Part shown: positions 1 to 5,211 of the stretch, one piece after another
Position numbering within the stretch: position 1 is the first letter of the stretch
Layout: every line of letters starts with the position of its first letter
Assembly: GCA_937864205.1 (NCBI GenBank)
Contig: CALMJB010000098.1
Span: 1 to 8,880 of the forward strand
Length of the DNA: 8,880 nt
Reading direction: 5' to 3'
Source: an uncultured Actinomycetes bacterium
GTDB taxonomy: Bacteria > Actinomycetota > Actinomycetes > Nanopelagicales > Nanopelagicaceae
Position numbers and translations under genes: made by a program
The notes under the pieces: generated by a model
What the model was told of the DNA's origin: nothing
Database searches by the model: none
The model's input: only the letters and a program-made list of their open reading frames with translations

Positions 1-1194
1 TTACTTTACGATCTTTGTAACGCGACCTGCACCAACGGTGCGGCCACCTTCACGAATCGCAAAGCGCAAACCTTCTTCCATAGCAACCGGTTGAATCAAC
101 GCAACCTTCATAGTTGTGTTGTCACCAGGCATAACCATTTCGGTACCAGATGGCAGAGTTACAACTCCGGTCACATCGGTAGTACGGAAATAGAACTGTG
201 GACGATAGTTATTGAAGAATGGAGTGTGACGTCCACCTTCATCCTTTGAAAGGATGTAAGCAGATGCTTCAAACTCAGTGTGCGGAGTGATGCTGCCTGG
301 TTTGCAAACAACCTGACCGCGCTCTACATCTTCACGCTTTGTTCCACGAAGCAACAAACCAACGTTTTCGCCAGCTTGACCTTCATCTAACAACTTACGG
401 AACATTTCGACACCGGTAACGATTGTCTTTTGAGCATCGGTACGAATACCAACAATCTCAACTTCTTCGTTAACTTTGACGATACCGCGTTCGATACGTC
501 CGGTTACAACTGTGCCGCGACCAGTAATAGTGAATACATCTTCTACTGGCATCAAGAATGGCTTGTCGGTTTCACGAGTTGGTTGTGGAATGAAGTTGTC
601 TACCTCTTCCATTAATTTCAACAGCGCATCAACCCACTTCTGATCACCCTCTAGCGCCTTTAGCGCTGAGATGCGAACGATTGGTGTCTTATCGCCAGGG
701 AACTCGTACTTGTTTAGAAGTTCGCGAACTTCTACTTCAACAAGCTCCAAAATTTCTGCATCATCAACCATGTCAGACTTATTCAAAGCCACAACAATTG
801 AAGGCACGCCAACTTGGCGAGCTAGCAATACGTGCTCTTTGGTCTGAGGCATTGGTCCATCAGTTGCAGCCACTACCAAAATCGCGCCATCCATTTGTGC
901 CGCGCCGGTGATCATGTTCTTGATGTAATCGGCGTGACCTGGACAGTCAACGTGTGCGTAGTGACGCTTCTCAGTTTGATACTCAATGTGAGCAATCGAG
1001 ATTGTAATACCGCGTTGACGCTCTTCTGGCGCCTTATCAATCTCATCAAATTTCATTAACGGGTTTACATCGGGATACTTATCGTGCAATACCTTGGAGA
1101 TCGCGGCAGTAAGAGTTGTCTTACCGTGATCGATATGTCCGATGGTGCCGATGTTTACGTGCGGTTTTGTCCGCTCGAACTTCGCCTTTGCCAC
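1..1194 (-). CDS. tuf: Elongation factor Tu (EF-Tu)
   Basis: EF-Tu is the cytoplasmic GTPase that carries aminoacyl-tRNA to the ribosomal A site. The 397-residue product has the usual full length. The G domain shows all nucleotide-binding motifs: P-loop GHIDHGKTT (19-27), RGITI (61-65, switch I), DCPGH (83-87), NKSD (138-141) and SAL (176-178). Beta-barrel domains II and III follow from about residue 210, with the conserved GRGTVVTGRIERG stretch at 225-237 and a C-terminal REGGRTVGAGRVTKI segment. The gene starts with GTG, and AGGAGG lies 5 nt upstream, which fixes the start. It is the last visible gene of the str operon, 54 nt after fusA, and I see no convincing promoter in that gap, so it is probably co-transcribed. 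The stop codon is the first three bases of the window, so what follows is unknown. Identity is certain; the actinobacterial flavour (APEERQRGITISIAH) is from family knowledge. Confidence 0.99.
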   Translation of the reverse strand: MAKAKFERTKPHVNIGTIGHIDHGKTTLTAAISKVLHDKYPDVNPLMKFDEIDKAPEERQRGITISIAHIEYQTEKRHYAHVDCPGHADYIKNMITGAAQMDGAILVVAATDGPMPQTKEHVLLARQVGVPSIVVALNKSDMVDDAEILELVEVEVRELLNKYEFPGDKTPIVRISALKALEGDQKWVDALLKLMEEVDNFIPQPTRETDKPFLMPVEDVFTITGRGTVVTGRIERGIVKVNEEVEIVGIRTDAQKTIVTGVEMFRKLLDEGQAGENVGLLLRGTKREDVERGQVVCKPGSITPHTEFEASAYILSKDEGGRHTPFFNNYRPQFYFRTTDVTGVVTLPSGTEMVMPGDNTTMKVALIQPVAMEEGLRFAIREGGRTVGAGRVTKIVK

Positions 1195-1199
1195 TTTTT

Positions 1200-1205
1200 C
1201 CTCCT
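1200..1205 (-). promoter_or_regulatory. Shine-Dalgarno site of tuf
   Basis: The minus strand reads AGGAGG followed by AAAAA and then the GTG start of tuf. This is a full-strength ribosome binding site with 5-nt spacing. It decides the GTG start and is the best-matching ribosome binding site in the window, fitting the very high output expected for EF-Tu. Confidence 0.9.
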
Positions 1206-1248
1206 ATATTTCTTTCTGTTTATTTTTTATTCTGGCCGTTGGGAGCTT

Positions 1249-3363
1249 TTACTCGCCGCGAACCTTTGCGATGATTTCCTTTGAAACGGCTGCTGGAACT
1301 TCTGCATACGAATCAAATTGCATGCTGTAGCTCGCGCGACCTTGCGTTCTACTTCTTAAATCTCCGACATAGCCGAACATTTCAGAGAGTGGAACTAGCG
1401 CCCTAACGACTCGGGCACCTGACCGCTCGTCCATGGCCTGAATTTGGCCACGACGACTATTCAAATCGCCGATGACATCACCCATGTAATCCTCAGGAGT
1501 AATGACTTCGACAGACATAACCGGCTCTAGCAGAACAGGACCAGCAAGTCTTGCTGCTTCTCTGAACGCTGAGATTCCGGCAATCTTGAAAGCAAGTTCC
1601 GATGAATCAACATCGTGATACGCGCCATCAAGAAGAGTTACTTGTACATCGGTTAATGGATAACCAGCAAGTGGACCGGTTGCAGTTGCTTCTTTGCAAC
1701 CATCATCTACAGAAGGGATGTACTCCTTCGGGATACGACCACCAGTAATTTTGTTTACGAATAAATAGCCAGATTCATCGGCATCTTCTGCACCTTTTGG
1801 CAGCGGAGCCAAACTAATTTGTACCTTCGCAAATTGTCCGGCACCACCAGATTGCTTCTTATGTGTGTAATCATATTTTTCAACGGTCTTACGTAATGTT
1901 TCGCGGTATGCCACTTGTGGTTTACCAACATTTGCTTCAACTTTAAATTCACGCTTCATGCGATCAACCAAAATTTCAAGATGTAATTCGCCCATTCCGG
2001 AAATAACAGTTTGGCCAGTCTCTTCATCTGATTTCACATGGAAAGTTGGATCTTCTTCCGCCAAAGATTGAATCGCCATACCAAGTTTTTCTTGATCGGC
2101 CTTGGTCTTTGGTTCGATTGCAACTGAAATAACTGGCGCTGGGAAATCCATTGATTCTAAAATCACGGCTTTATCTGGATCACACAAAGTGTCTCCGGTA
2201 GTTGTGTCTTTCAATCCCATCACAGCAATAATTTGTCCGGCTCCGGCTGATTCCATTTCTTCACGTTTGTTGGCATGCATTTGATAAAGCTTGCCGATAC
2301 GTTCTTTGCGATCTTTAGTGCTATTTAAAACTCCGGTGCTCGGTGTCAATGTGCCAGAATAAATTCGAATGAAAGTTAATTTTCCAAGATGCGGATCGCG
2401 CATGATTTTAAAAGCCAACGCTGAAAATGGTTCATCATTACTTGGTTTGCGTTCAATTACAGTGCTTGGATCTCCCTGCTTTGAGCCAACAATTGCTTTG
2501 ATATCAATCGGGCTTGGTAAATAACGATTTACTGCATCAAGCATTGGTTGCACACCTTTGTTCTTGAAGGCAGAACCAGTTAATACTGGGGTGGCTTTAT
2601 CGGCCAAAGTTGCGCGACGAATTCCGGCAATAATTTCTTCTTCGGAAATCGCGACACCTTCTAGATACTTTTCCATAATCGAATCATCAACTTCAGCTAA
2701 TGTCTCCATCAAAAGATGTCGAGCAGCTTCAGCTTTTTCCTTTAGATTCGCCGGAATCTCTTCAACTACATAATCTTCACCTTTTTTAGTTTCGCCCGGC
2801 CAAACCAATGCCTTCATGGCGATCAAATCAATTACGCCAACAAAATCTGCTTCGATTCCAATTGGCATTTGCAAAACTAATGGGGTCGCATTCAAGCGAG
2901 ATTTGATCATGTCTACACAGCGCTCAAATGAAGCGCCGGTGCGATCTAATTTATTTACAAAGCAAATGCGGGGAACGTTGTAACGATCTGCTTGACGCCA
3001 AACGGTTTCAGATTGCGGTTCGACACCGGCAACGCCATCAAATACTGCAACTGCGCCATCTAGTACCCGCAGTGAACGTTCTACTTCAACGGTGAAATCT
3101 ACGTGTCCAGGTGTATCAATGATGTTGATTATGTGGTCTTTCCACTGACAGGTGGTTGCCGCAGATGTAATAGTGATACCGCGCTCTTGCTCTTGTTCCA
3201 TCCAGTCCATGGTGGCTGCGCCTTCATGAACTTCACCAATCTTGTAATTGATACCGGTGTAAAACAGGATGCGTTCAGTTGTCGTTGTTTTACCTGCATC
3301 GATGTGAGCCATGATGCCGATATTGCGAACTTTGCCTAAATCAACTGCGGTTGCAACAGCCAT
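1249..3363 (-). CDS. fusA: Elongation factor G (EF-G), translocase
   Basis: EF-G is the cytoplasmic GTPase that drives tRNA-mRNA translocation and, with RRF, ribosome recycling. The product is 704 residues from the preferred start, or 705 if the preceding ATG at 3364-3366 is used, which is normal length. Numbering from the longer form, the G domain has AHIDAGKTT (20-28), RGITI (62-66), DTPGH (84-88), NKLD (138-141) and GSAFKNKG (264-271). Domain II follows at about 310-400 and domain III at about 415-485. Domain IV starts near residue 488, with its tip loop HDVDSSE at 584-590 and the histidine in the expected place. Domain V begins near 610 and includes VITPEDYMGDVIGDLNSRRG. The canonical THKKQSGGAGQFA motif (501-513) favours the main translocase over an EF-G2 paralogue. 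It sits 26 nt downstream of rpsG and 54 nt upstream of tuf, within one operon. Confidence 0.98.
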   Translation of the reverse strand: MAVATAVDLGKVRNIGIMAHIDAGKTTTTERILFYTGINYKIGEVHEGAATMDWMEQEQERGITITSAATTCQWKDHIINIIDTPGHVDFTVEVERSLRVLDGAVAVFDGVAGVEPQSETVWRQADRYNVPRICFVNKLDRTGASFERCVDMIKSRLNATPLVLQMPIGIEADFVGVIDLIAMKALVWPGETKKGEDYVVEEIPANLKEKAEAARHLLMETLAEVDDSIMEKYLEGVAISEEEIIAGIRRATLADKATPVLTGSAFKNKGVQPMLDAVNRYLPSPIDIKAIVGSKQGDPSTVIERKPSNDEPFSALAFKIMRDPHLGKLTFIRIYSGTLTPSTGVLNSTKDRKERIGKLYQMHANKREEMESAGAGQIIAVMGLKDTTTGDTLCDPDKAVILESMDFPAPVISVAIEPKTKADQEKLGMAIQSLAEEDPTFHVKSDEETGQTVISGMGELHLEILVDRMKREFKVEANVGKPQVAYRETLRKTVEKYDYTHKKQSGGAGQFAKVQISLAPLPKGAEDADESGYLFVNKITGGRIPKEYIPSVDDGCKEATATGPLAGYPLTDVQVTLLDGAYHDVDSSELAFKIAGISAFREAARLAGPVLLEPVMSVEVITPEDYMGDVIGDLNSRRGQIQAMDERSGARVVRALVPLSEMFGYVGDLRSRTQGRASYSMQFDSYAEVPAAVSKEIIAKVRGE

Positions 3364-3369
3364 CATGAA

Positions 3370-3375
3370 CTCCTT
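3370..3375 (-). promoter_or_regulatory. Shine-Dalgarno site of fusA, decides between two ATGs
   Basis: The minus strand reads AAGGAG, then TTC, then ATGATG. The first ATG (3366-3364) is only 3 nt from the site and the second (3363-3361) is 6 nt away. Six nucleotides is within the usual range, so the second ATG is the likelier start, giving a protein beginning MAVATAVDLG. The difference is one residue. Confidence 0.75.
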
Positions 3376-3389
3376 TCTTTACTTCTTAA

Positions 3390-3860
3390 TTACCAGCGGT
3401 AATGAGCAAACGCCTTGTTTGCTTCCGCCATTTTGTGAGTGTCTTCGCGCTTTTTAACTGCCGCACCAAGACCATTGCTTGCATCAATTAATTCATTTCC
3501 TAAACGTTCTGCCATTGATTTCTCACGGCGATCACGCGAGTTATCAACAATCCAACGTAATCCCAAAGCGGTTGCACGAGCAGCTTTAACTTCCACCGGA
3601 ACTTGGTATGTAGCGCCACCAACTCGACGAGAGCGAACTTCAACAGTTGGTTTCACATTATCGAGCGCGCGCTTCAAAGTAATTACTGGATCAGAACCAG
3701 TTTTCTCTTTGCAACTTTCTAGTGCGCCATAAACAATTGATTCGGCAGTGGAACGTTTGCCATGTAATAAAACTTTATTAATCAAAGCGGTTACAACCGG
3801 TGAGTTATATACCGGATCGGCTACTACCGGTTCTCTGTTGACGGGACCTTTACGTGGCAT
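3390..3860 (-). CDS. rpsG: 30S ribosomal protein S7
   Basis: S7 is a primary assembly protein of the 30S head. It binds the 3' major domain of 16S rRNA and borders the E site and mRNA exit. The 156-residue product is a standard length and is complete from MPRKG to the C-terminal HYRW. The family-defining N-terminal helix region is visible at about residues 15-45 (DPVYNSPVV ... NKVLLHGKRSTAE), and the beta-hairpin arm that contacts E-site tRNA is at about 74-90 (EVRSRRVGGATYQVPVE). The ATG lies 3 nt after the rpsL stop codon. The only ribosome-binding match is a weak GAGAAG inside the end of rpsL, 9 nt upstream, so translation is probably coupled to rpsL. In Escherichia coli S7 represses the str operon by binding the rpsL-rpsG junction; the 3-nt gap here leaves no room for a comparable intergenic structure. 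Confidence 0.99.
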   Translation of the reverse strand: MPRKGPVNREPVVADPVYNSPVVTALINKVLLHGKRSTAESIVYGALESCKEKTGSDPVITLKRALDNVKPTVEVRSRRVGGATYQVPVEVKAARATALGLRWIVDNSRDRREKSMAERLGNELIDASNGLGAAVKKREDTHKMAEANKAFAHYRW

Positions 3861-3863
3861 TTG

Positions 3864-4238
3864 TTATTTCTTCTCTCGCTTCGCGCCGTAACGGCTGCGA
3901 CTTTGTTTGCGATCTTTCACACCTTGCGTATCTAATGATCCGCGAATAATTTTGTAACGAACTCCGGGTAGATCTTTAACACGTCCACCACGAACTAAAA
4001 CAATTGAGTGCTCTTGCAAGTTATGGCCTTCACCTGGAATGTAAGCGGTAACTTCCATGCCACTGGTAAGACGAACGCGAGCAACTTTGCGCAAAGCTGA
4101 ATTAGGTTTCTTTGGAGTTGTTGTGTAAACGCGAGTACAAACACCGCGACGTTGTGGACTTCCTTTTAACGCCGGAGTGCTGGTCTTCGAACTTTTTTCA
4201 GTGCGACCCTTGCGGACCAACTGCTGAATTGTTGGCAC
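3864..4238 (-). CDS. rpsL: 30S ribosomal protein S12
   Basis: S12 lies at the decoding centre of the 30S subunit, where it helps control tRNA selection accuracy. The 124-residue product is full length. It contains the invariant TPKKPNSALRKVARVRL (41-57) and the GEGHNLQEHS (69-78) and GGRVKDLPGVRY (84-95) loops. Lys43 and Lys88, the two positions most often altered in streptomycin-resistant mutants, are both wild-type lysines, so the protein predicts a streptomycin-sensitive ribosome. Asp89, the residue methylthiolated by RimO in bacteria that have that enzyme, is present. The start is GTG with GGAG 7 nt upstream. It is the first gene of the str operon and is preceded by a leader of about 130 nt with its own promoter, separate from rpoC. 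Only 3 nt separate it from rpsG. Identity is certain. Confidence 0.99.
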   Translation of the reverse strand: MPTIQQLVRKGRTEKSSKTSTPALKGSPQRRGVCTRVYTTTPKKPNSALRKVARVRLTSGMEVTAYIPGEGHNLQEHSIVLVRGGRVKDLPGVRYKIIRGSLDTQGVKDRKQSRSRYGAKREKK

Positions 4239-4245
4239 TTACTAA

Positions 4246-4249
4246 CTCC
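4246..4249 (-). promoter_or_regulatory. Shine-Dalgarno site of rpsL
   Basis: The minus strand reads GGAG followed by TTAGTAA and then the GTG start of rpsL, a 7-nt spacing. It supports GTG at 4238-4236 as the start. An ATG overlapping the site (4251-4249) is in another frame and lacks its own ribosome binding site. Confidence 0.8.
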
Positions 4250-4261
4250 ATTCCTACATAC

Positions 4262-4287
4262 ACACACGACCACGAGGTCGGGCGTGT
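4262..4287 (-). promoter_or_regulatory. Hairpin in the rpsL leader next to the ribosome binding site
   Basis: The leader transcript can form CGACC-UCGU-GGUCG (perfect 5-bp stem, 4-nt loop). Past a 2-nt CC bulge this extends through ACACG pairing with UGUGU (one G-U pair), giving about 10 base pairs in all. The 3' arm ends 12 nt before the GGAG of rpsL, so folding or protein binding here could affect initiation. The pairing is visible directly. A regulatory role is inference, and I do not recognise a named ribosomal leader family. Confidence 0.4.
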
Positions 4288-4344
4288 TGCCTTTGCTTTT
4301 ACCGAATCGAAAACAAGAAAATAATCTGAATTCGCGCTCGATAT

Positions 4345-4362
4345 TCAAGTGAACCCACTTGA
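4345..4362 (-). promoter_or_regulatory. Hairpin near the 5' end of the rpsL leader
   Basis: The minus-strand transcript contains UCAAGUG-GGUU-CACUUGA, a perfect 7-bp stem with a 4-nt loop. It starts a few nucleotides after the predicted transcription start. A U-rich stretch follows about 22 nt later (AUUAUUUUCUUGUUUU), too far away for a standard intrinsic terminator. It may stabilise the 5' end or form part of an attenuating fold; both are inference. Confidence 0.4.
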
Positions 4363-4373
4363 GCGGAAGCGGA

Positions 4374-4403
4374 AGGTTAGCCGAGATGAGCGCTTGGGGT
4401 CAA
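4374..4403 (-). promoter_or_regulatory. Sigma-A-type promoter of the str operon (rpsL)
   Basis: The minus strand has TTGACC at 4403-4398 and TAACCT at 4379-4374 with an 18-bp spacer. The -35 matches TTGACA in five of six positions, and the -10 fits the actinobacterial TANNNT pattern. Transcription should begin near 4367-4370, giving an untranslated leader of about 130 nt before rpsL. This gives the str operon its own promoter, consistent with rpoC being terminated separately. Confidence 0.65.
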
Positions 4404-4416
4404 AACGCCCTTACAC

Positions 4417-4446
4417 CCTGAAAGACTCCAGAAAATCAGTTTCAGG
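4417..4446. repeat. Inverted repeat between the divergent promoters
   Basis: CCTGAAA (4417-4423) and TTTCAGG (4440-4446) are perfect 7-bp inverted arms separated by 16 bp. The element lies upstream of the -35 of the rpsL promoter on one side and upstream of the putative -10 for the membrane-protein gene on the other. The position suits a regulator binding site, but no protein is known to bind it, and a 7-bp match at this distance could be chance. Confidence 0.35.
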
Positions 4447-4476
4447 AAGCGACACGCCGATAAAGCATCCCGCCTC

Positions 4477-4482
4477 TACCCT
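4477..4482 (+). promoter_or_regulatory. Putative -10 element for a leaderless hemolysin III transcript
   Basis: TACCCT fits the actinobacterial TANNNT -10 pattern and ends 6 nt before the GTG start at 4489. That is the spacing expected when transcription begins at the start codon itself. No ribosome binding site lies at a usable distance (GGTAG directly abuts the GTG), which agrees with a leaderless mRNA. No good -35 is visible. The element is inside a small dyad, CTACC-CTT-GGTAG (4476-4488). Confidence 0.45.
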
Positions 4483-4488
4483 TGGTAG

Positions 4489-5160
4489 GTGAGTGCACCA
4501 GCTGAAAAATTAAATTCTGCACAAAAACCAAGCCCAAAACTGCGCGGAATCGTGCATTTAGTTATGTCTCCGATTTCATTGGTCGCCGGGTTGACCATCG
4601 TGACCTTGGTTGGCGAACTGCGGGGTCGAATCACAATCGGAATTTTCACATTGACTGCAGTAACACTTTTTACTTGTAGCGCGCTCTACCACCGAGTTAA
4701 ATGGAGTGATCGATACAAAGCGTTATGGCGTCGAATCGATCATTCCAATATTCCAATTCTTATAGCCGGTACTTATACGCCTTTTGCAATTTATCTACTA
4801 GATGGAAACTCTGCTCGTATTCTTTTAATTTGTGTTTGGTCTGGCGCACTTTTAATCGCGGCGTTGCGAATCGGTTGGATGAATGCGCCCCGATGGCTCT
4901 ATGTCATTGCCTATATTGCGTTGGGCTGGGCAGCCATCGCCTTTATGAATCAATTTCTAAAAACTGGTGGCGTAGCAATTTTTATTTTGATTCTAACGGG
5001 TGGGCTACTTTATTCAGCGGGTGGAATTATTTATGCACTTCGCAAACCAAACTTTTCCATTAATTGGTTTGGTTTTCATGAACTTTTTCACGCATTAACC
5101 GCCATCGCATTCACTACACACTTTGTCGCAGCTGCGCTGACGGTCTTCTTAAAAAATTAG
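4489..5160 (+). CDS. Hemolysin III / PAQR-type seven-helix membrane protein
   Basis: The 223-residue product is an integral inner-membrane protein with about seven hydrophobic segments, near residues 20-43, 48-68, 86-105, 110-128, 135-155, 162-184 and 197-220. It carries the family signatures: SALYHR (64-69), RIDHSNI (82-88), AGTYTPF (93-99) and a C-terminal HELFH (197-201) with a further His211. His68, Asp84/His85 and the C-terminal histidines match the metal-binding residues of the PAQR/CREST membrane hydrolase superfamily. The family is named after a Bacillus cereus hemolysin, but the bacterial role is generally unclear; membrane-lipid homeostasis or hydrolase activity is suggested by homology. 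The GTG start is supported by the conserved KLRGIVHL segment preceding helix 1; the next Met (26) would cut helix 1. The gene is divergent from rpsL and convergent with rpoC, and its TAG stop lies inside the terminator hairpin. The family call is secure; haemolytic activity should not be assumed. Confidence 0.93.
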   Translation: MSAPAEKLNSAQKPSPKLRGIVHLVMSPISLVAGLTIVTLVGELRGRITIGIFTLTAVTLFTCSALYHRVKWSDRYKALWRRIDHSNIPILIAGTYTPFAIYLLDGNSARILLICVWSGALLIAALRIGWMNAPRWLYVIAYIALGWAAIAFMNQFLKTGGVAIFILILTGGLLYSAGGIIYALRKPNFSINWFGFHELFHALTAIAFTTHFVAAALTVFLKN

Positions 5161-5182
5161 AGCCCTGAAAATCAGGGCTCTA
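5151..5182 (-). terminator. Intrinsic terminator of rpoC, shared with the convergent gene
   Basis: TAGAGCCCTGA (5158-5168) and TCAGGGCTCTA (5172-5182) form a perfect 11-bp stem with a 3-nt loop. Read from rpoC (minus strand), the stem begins 24 nt after the stop codon and is followed by AATTTTTT, a six-U tract: a textbook intrinsic terminator. Read from the plus strand, the downstream tract is poorer (GAATCTTTAAATT), so termination in that direction is likely weaker. The left arm includes the TAG stop codon of the hemolysin III gene, and the U-tract template lies within its last codons. Confidence 0.9.
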
Positions 5183-5188
5183 GAATCT

Positions 5189-5211
5189 TTAAATTAATCT
5201 ATTAAATTAAT
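5189..5211. repeat. Short AT-rich direct repeat at the rpoC 3' end
   Basis: TTAAATTAAT occurs at 5189-5198 and again at 5202-5211, separated by 3 nt. The second copy covers the rpoC stop codon. The composition is so AT-rich that chance or slippage explains it adequately; it is recorded for completeness. Confidence 0.3.

Noticed and set aside
1195..1248. A separate promoter or terminator between fusA and tuf
   Set aside because: The gap is AT-rich on the tuf side but shows no -35/-10 pair with sensible spacing and no hairpin with a U-tract; only the tuf ribosome binding site is convincing.
3439..3732. A 97-codon plus-strand frame antisense to rpsG
   Set aside because: It is a reverse-strand shadow of a highly conserved gene; long antisense frames are expected from biased codon use.
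4257..4267. CA/GT dinucleotide run in the rpsL leader as a slippage-prone phase-variation tract
   Set aside because: There are only about four or five repeat units and it is outside any coding frame; part of it is explained by the leader hairpin.
4112..4324. A 70-codon plus-strand open frame antisense to rpsL and its leader
   Set aside because: It is composed of antisense rpsL codons with no start signals and no recognisable motif.
4166..4348. A 60-codon minus-strand open frame across the rpsL leader and 5' end
   Set aside because: It has no ribosome binding site, resembles no family I know, and its second half is an out-of-frame reading of rpsL.
4318..4359. A second rpsL promoter using TTGAAT and GATTAT
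   Set aside because: The -35 and -10 matches are weak, and the upstream TTGACC/TAACCT pair is clearly better; kept only as a possibility.
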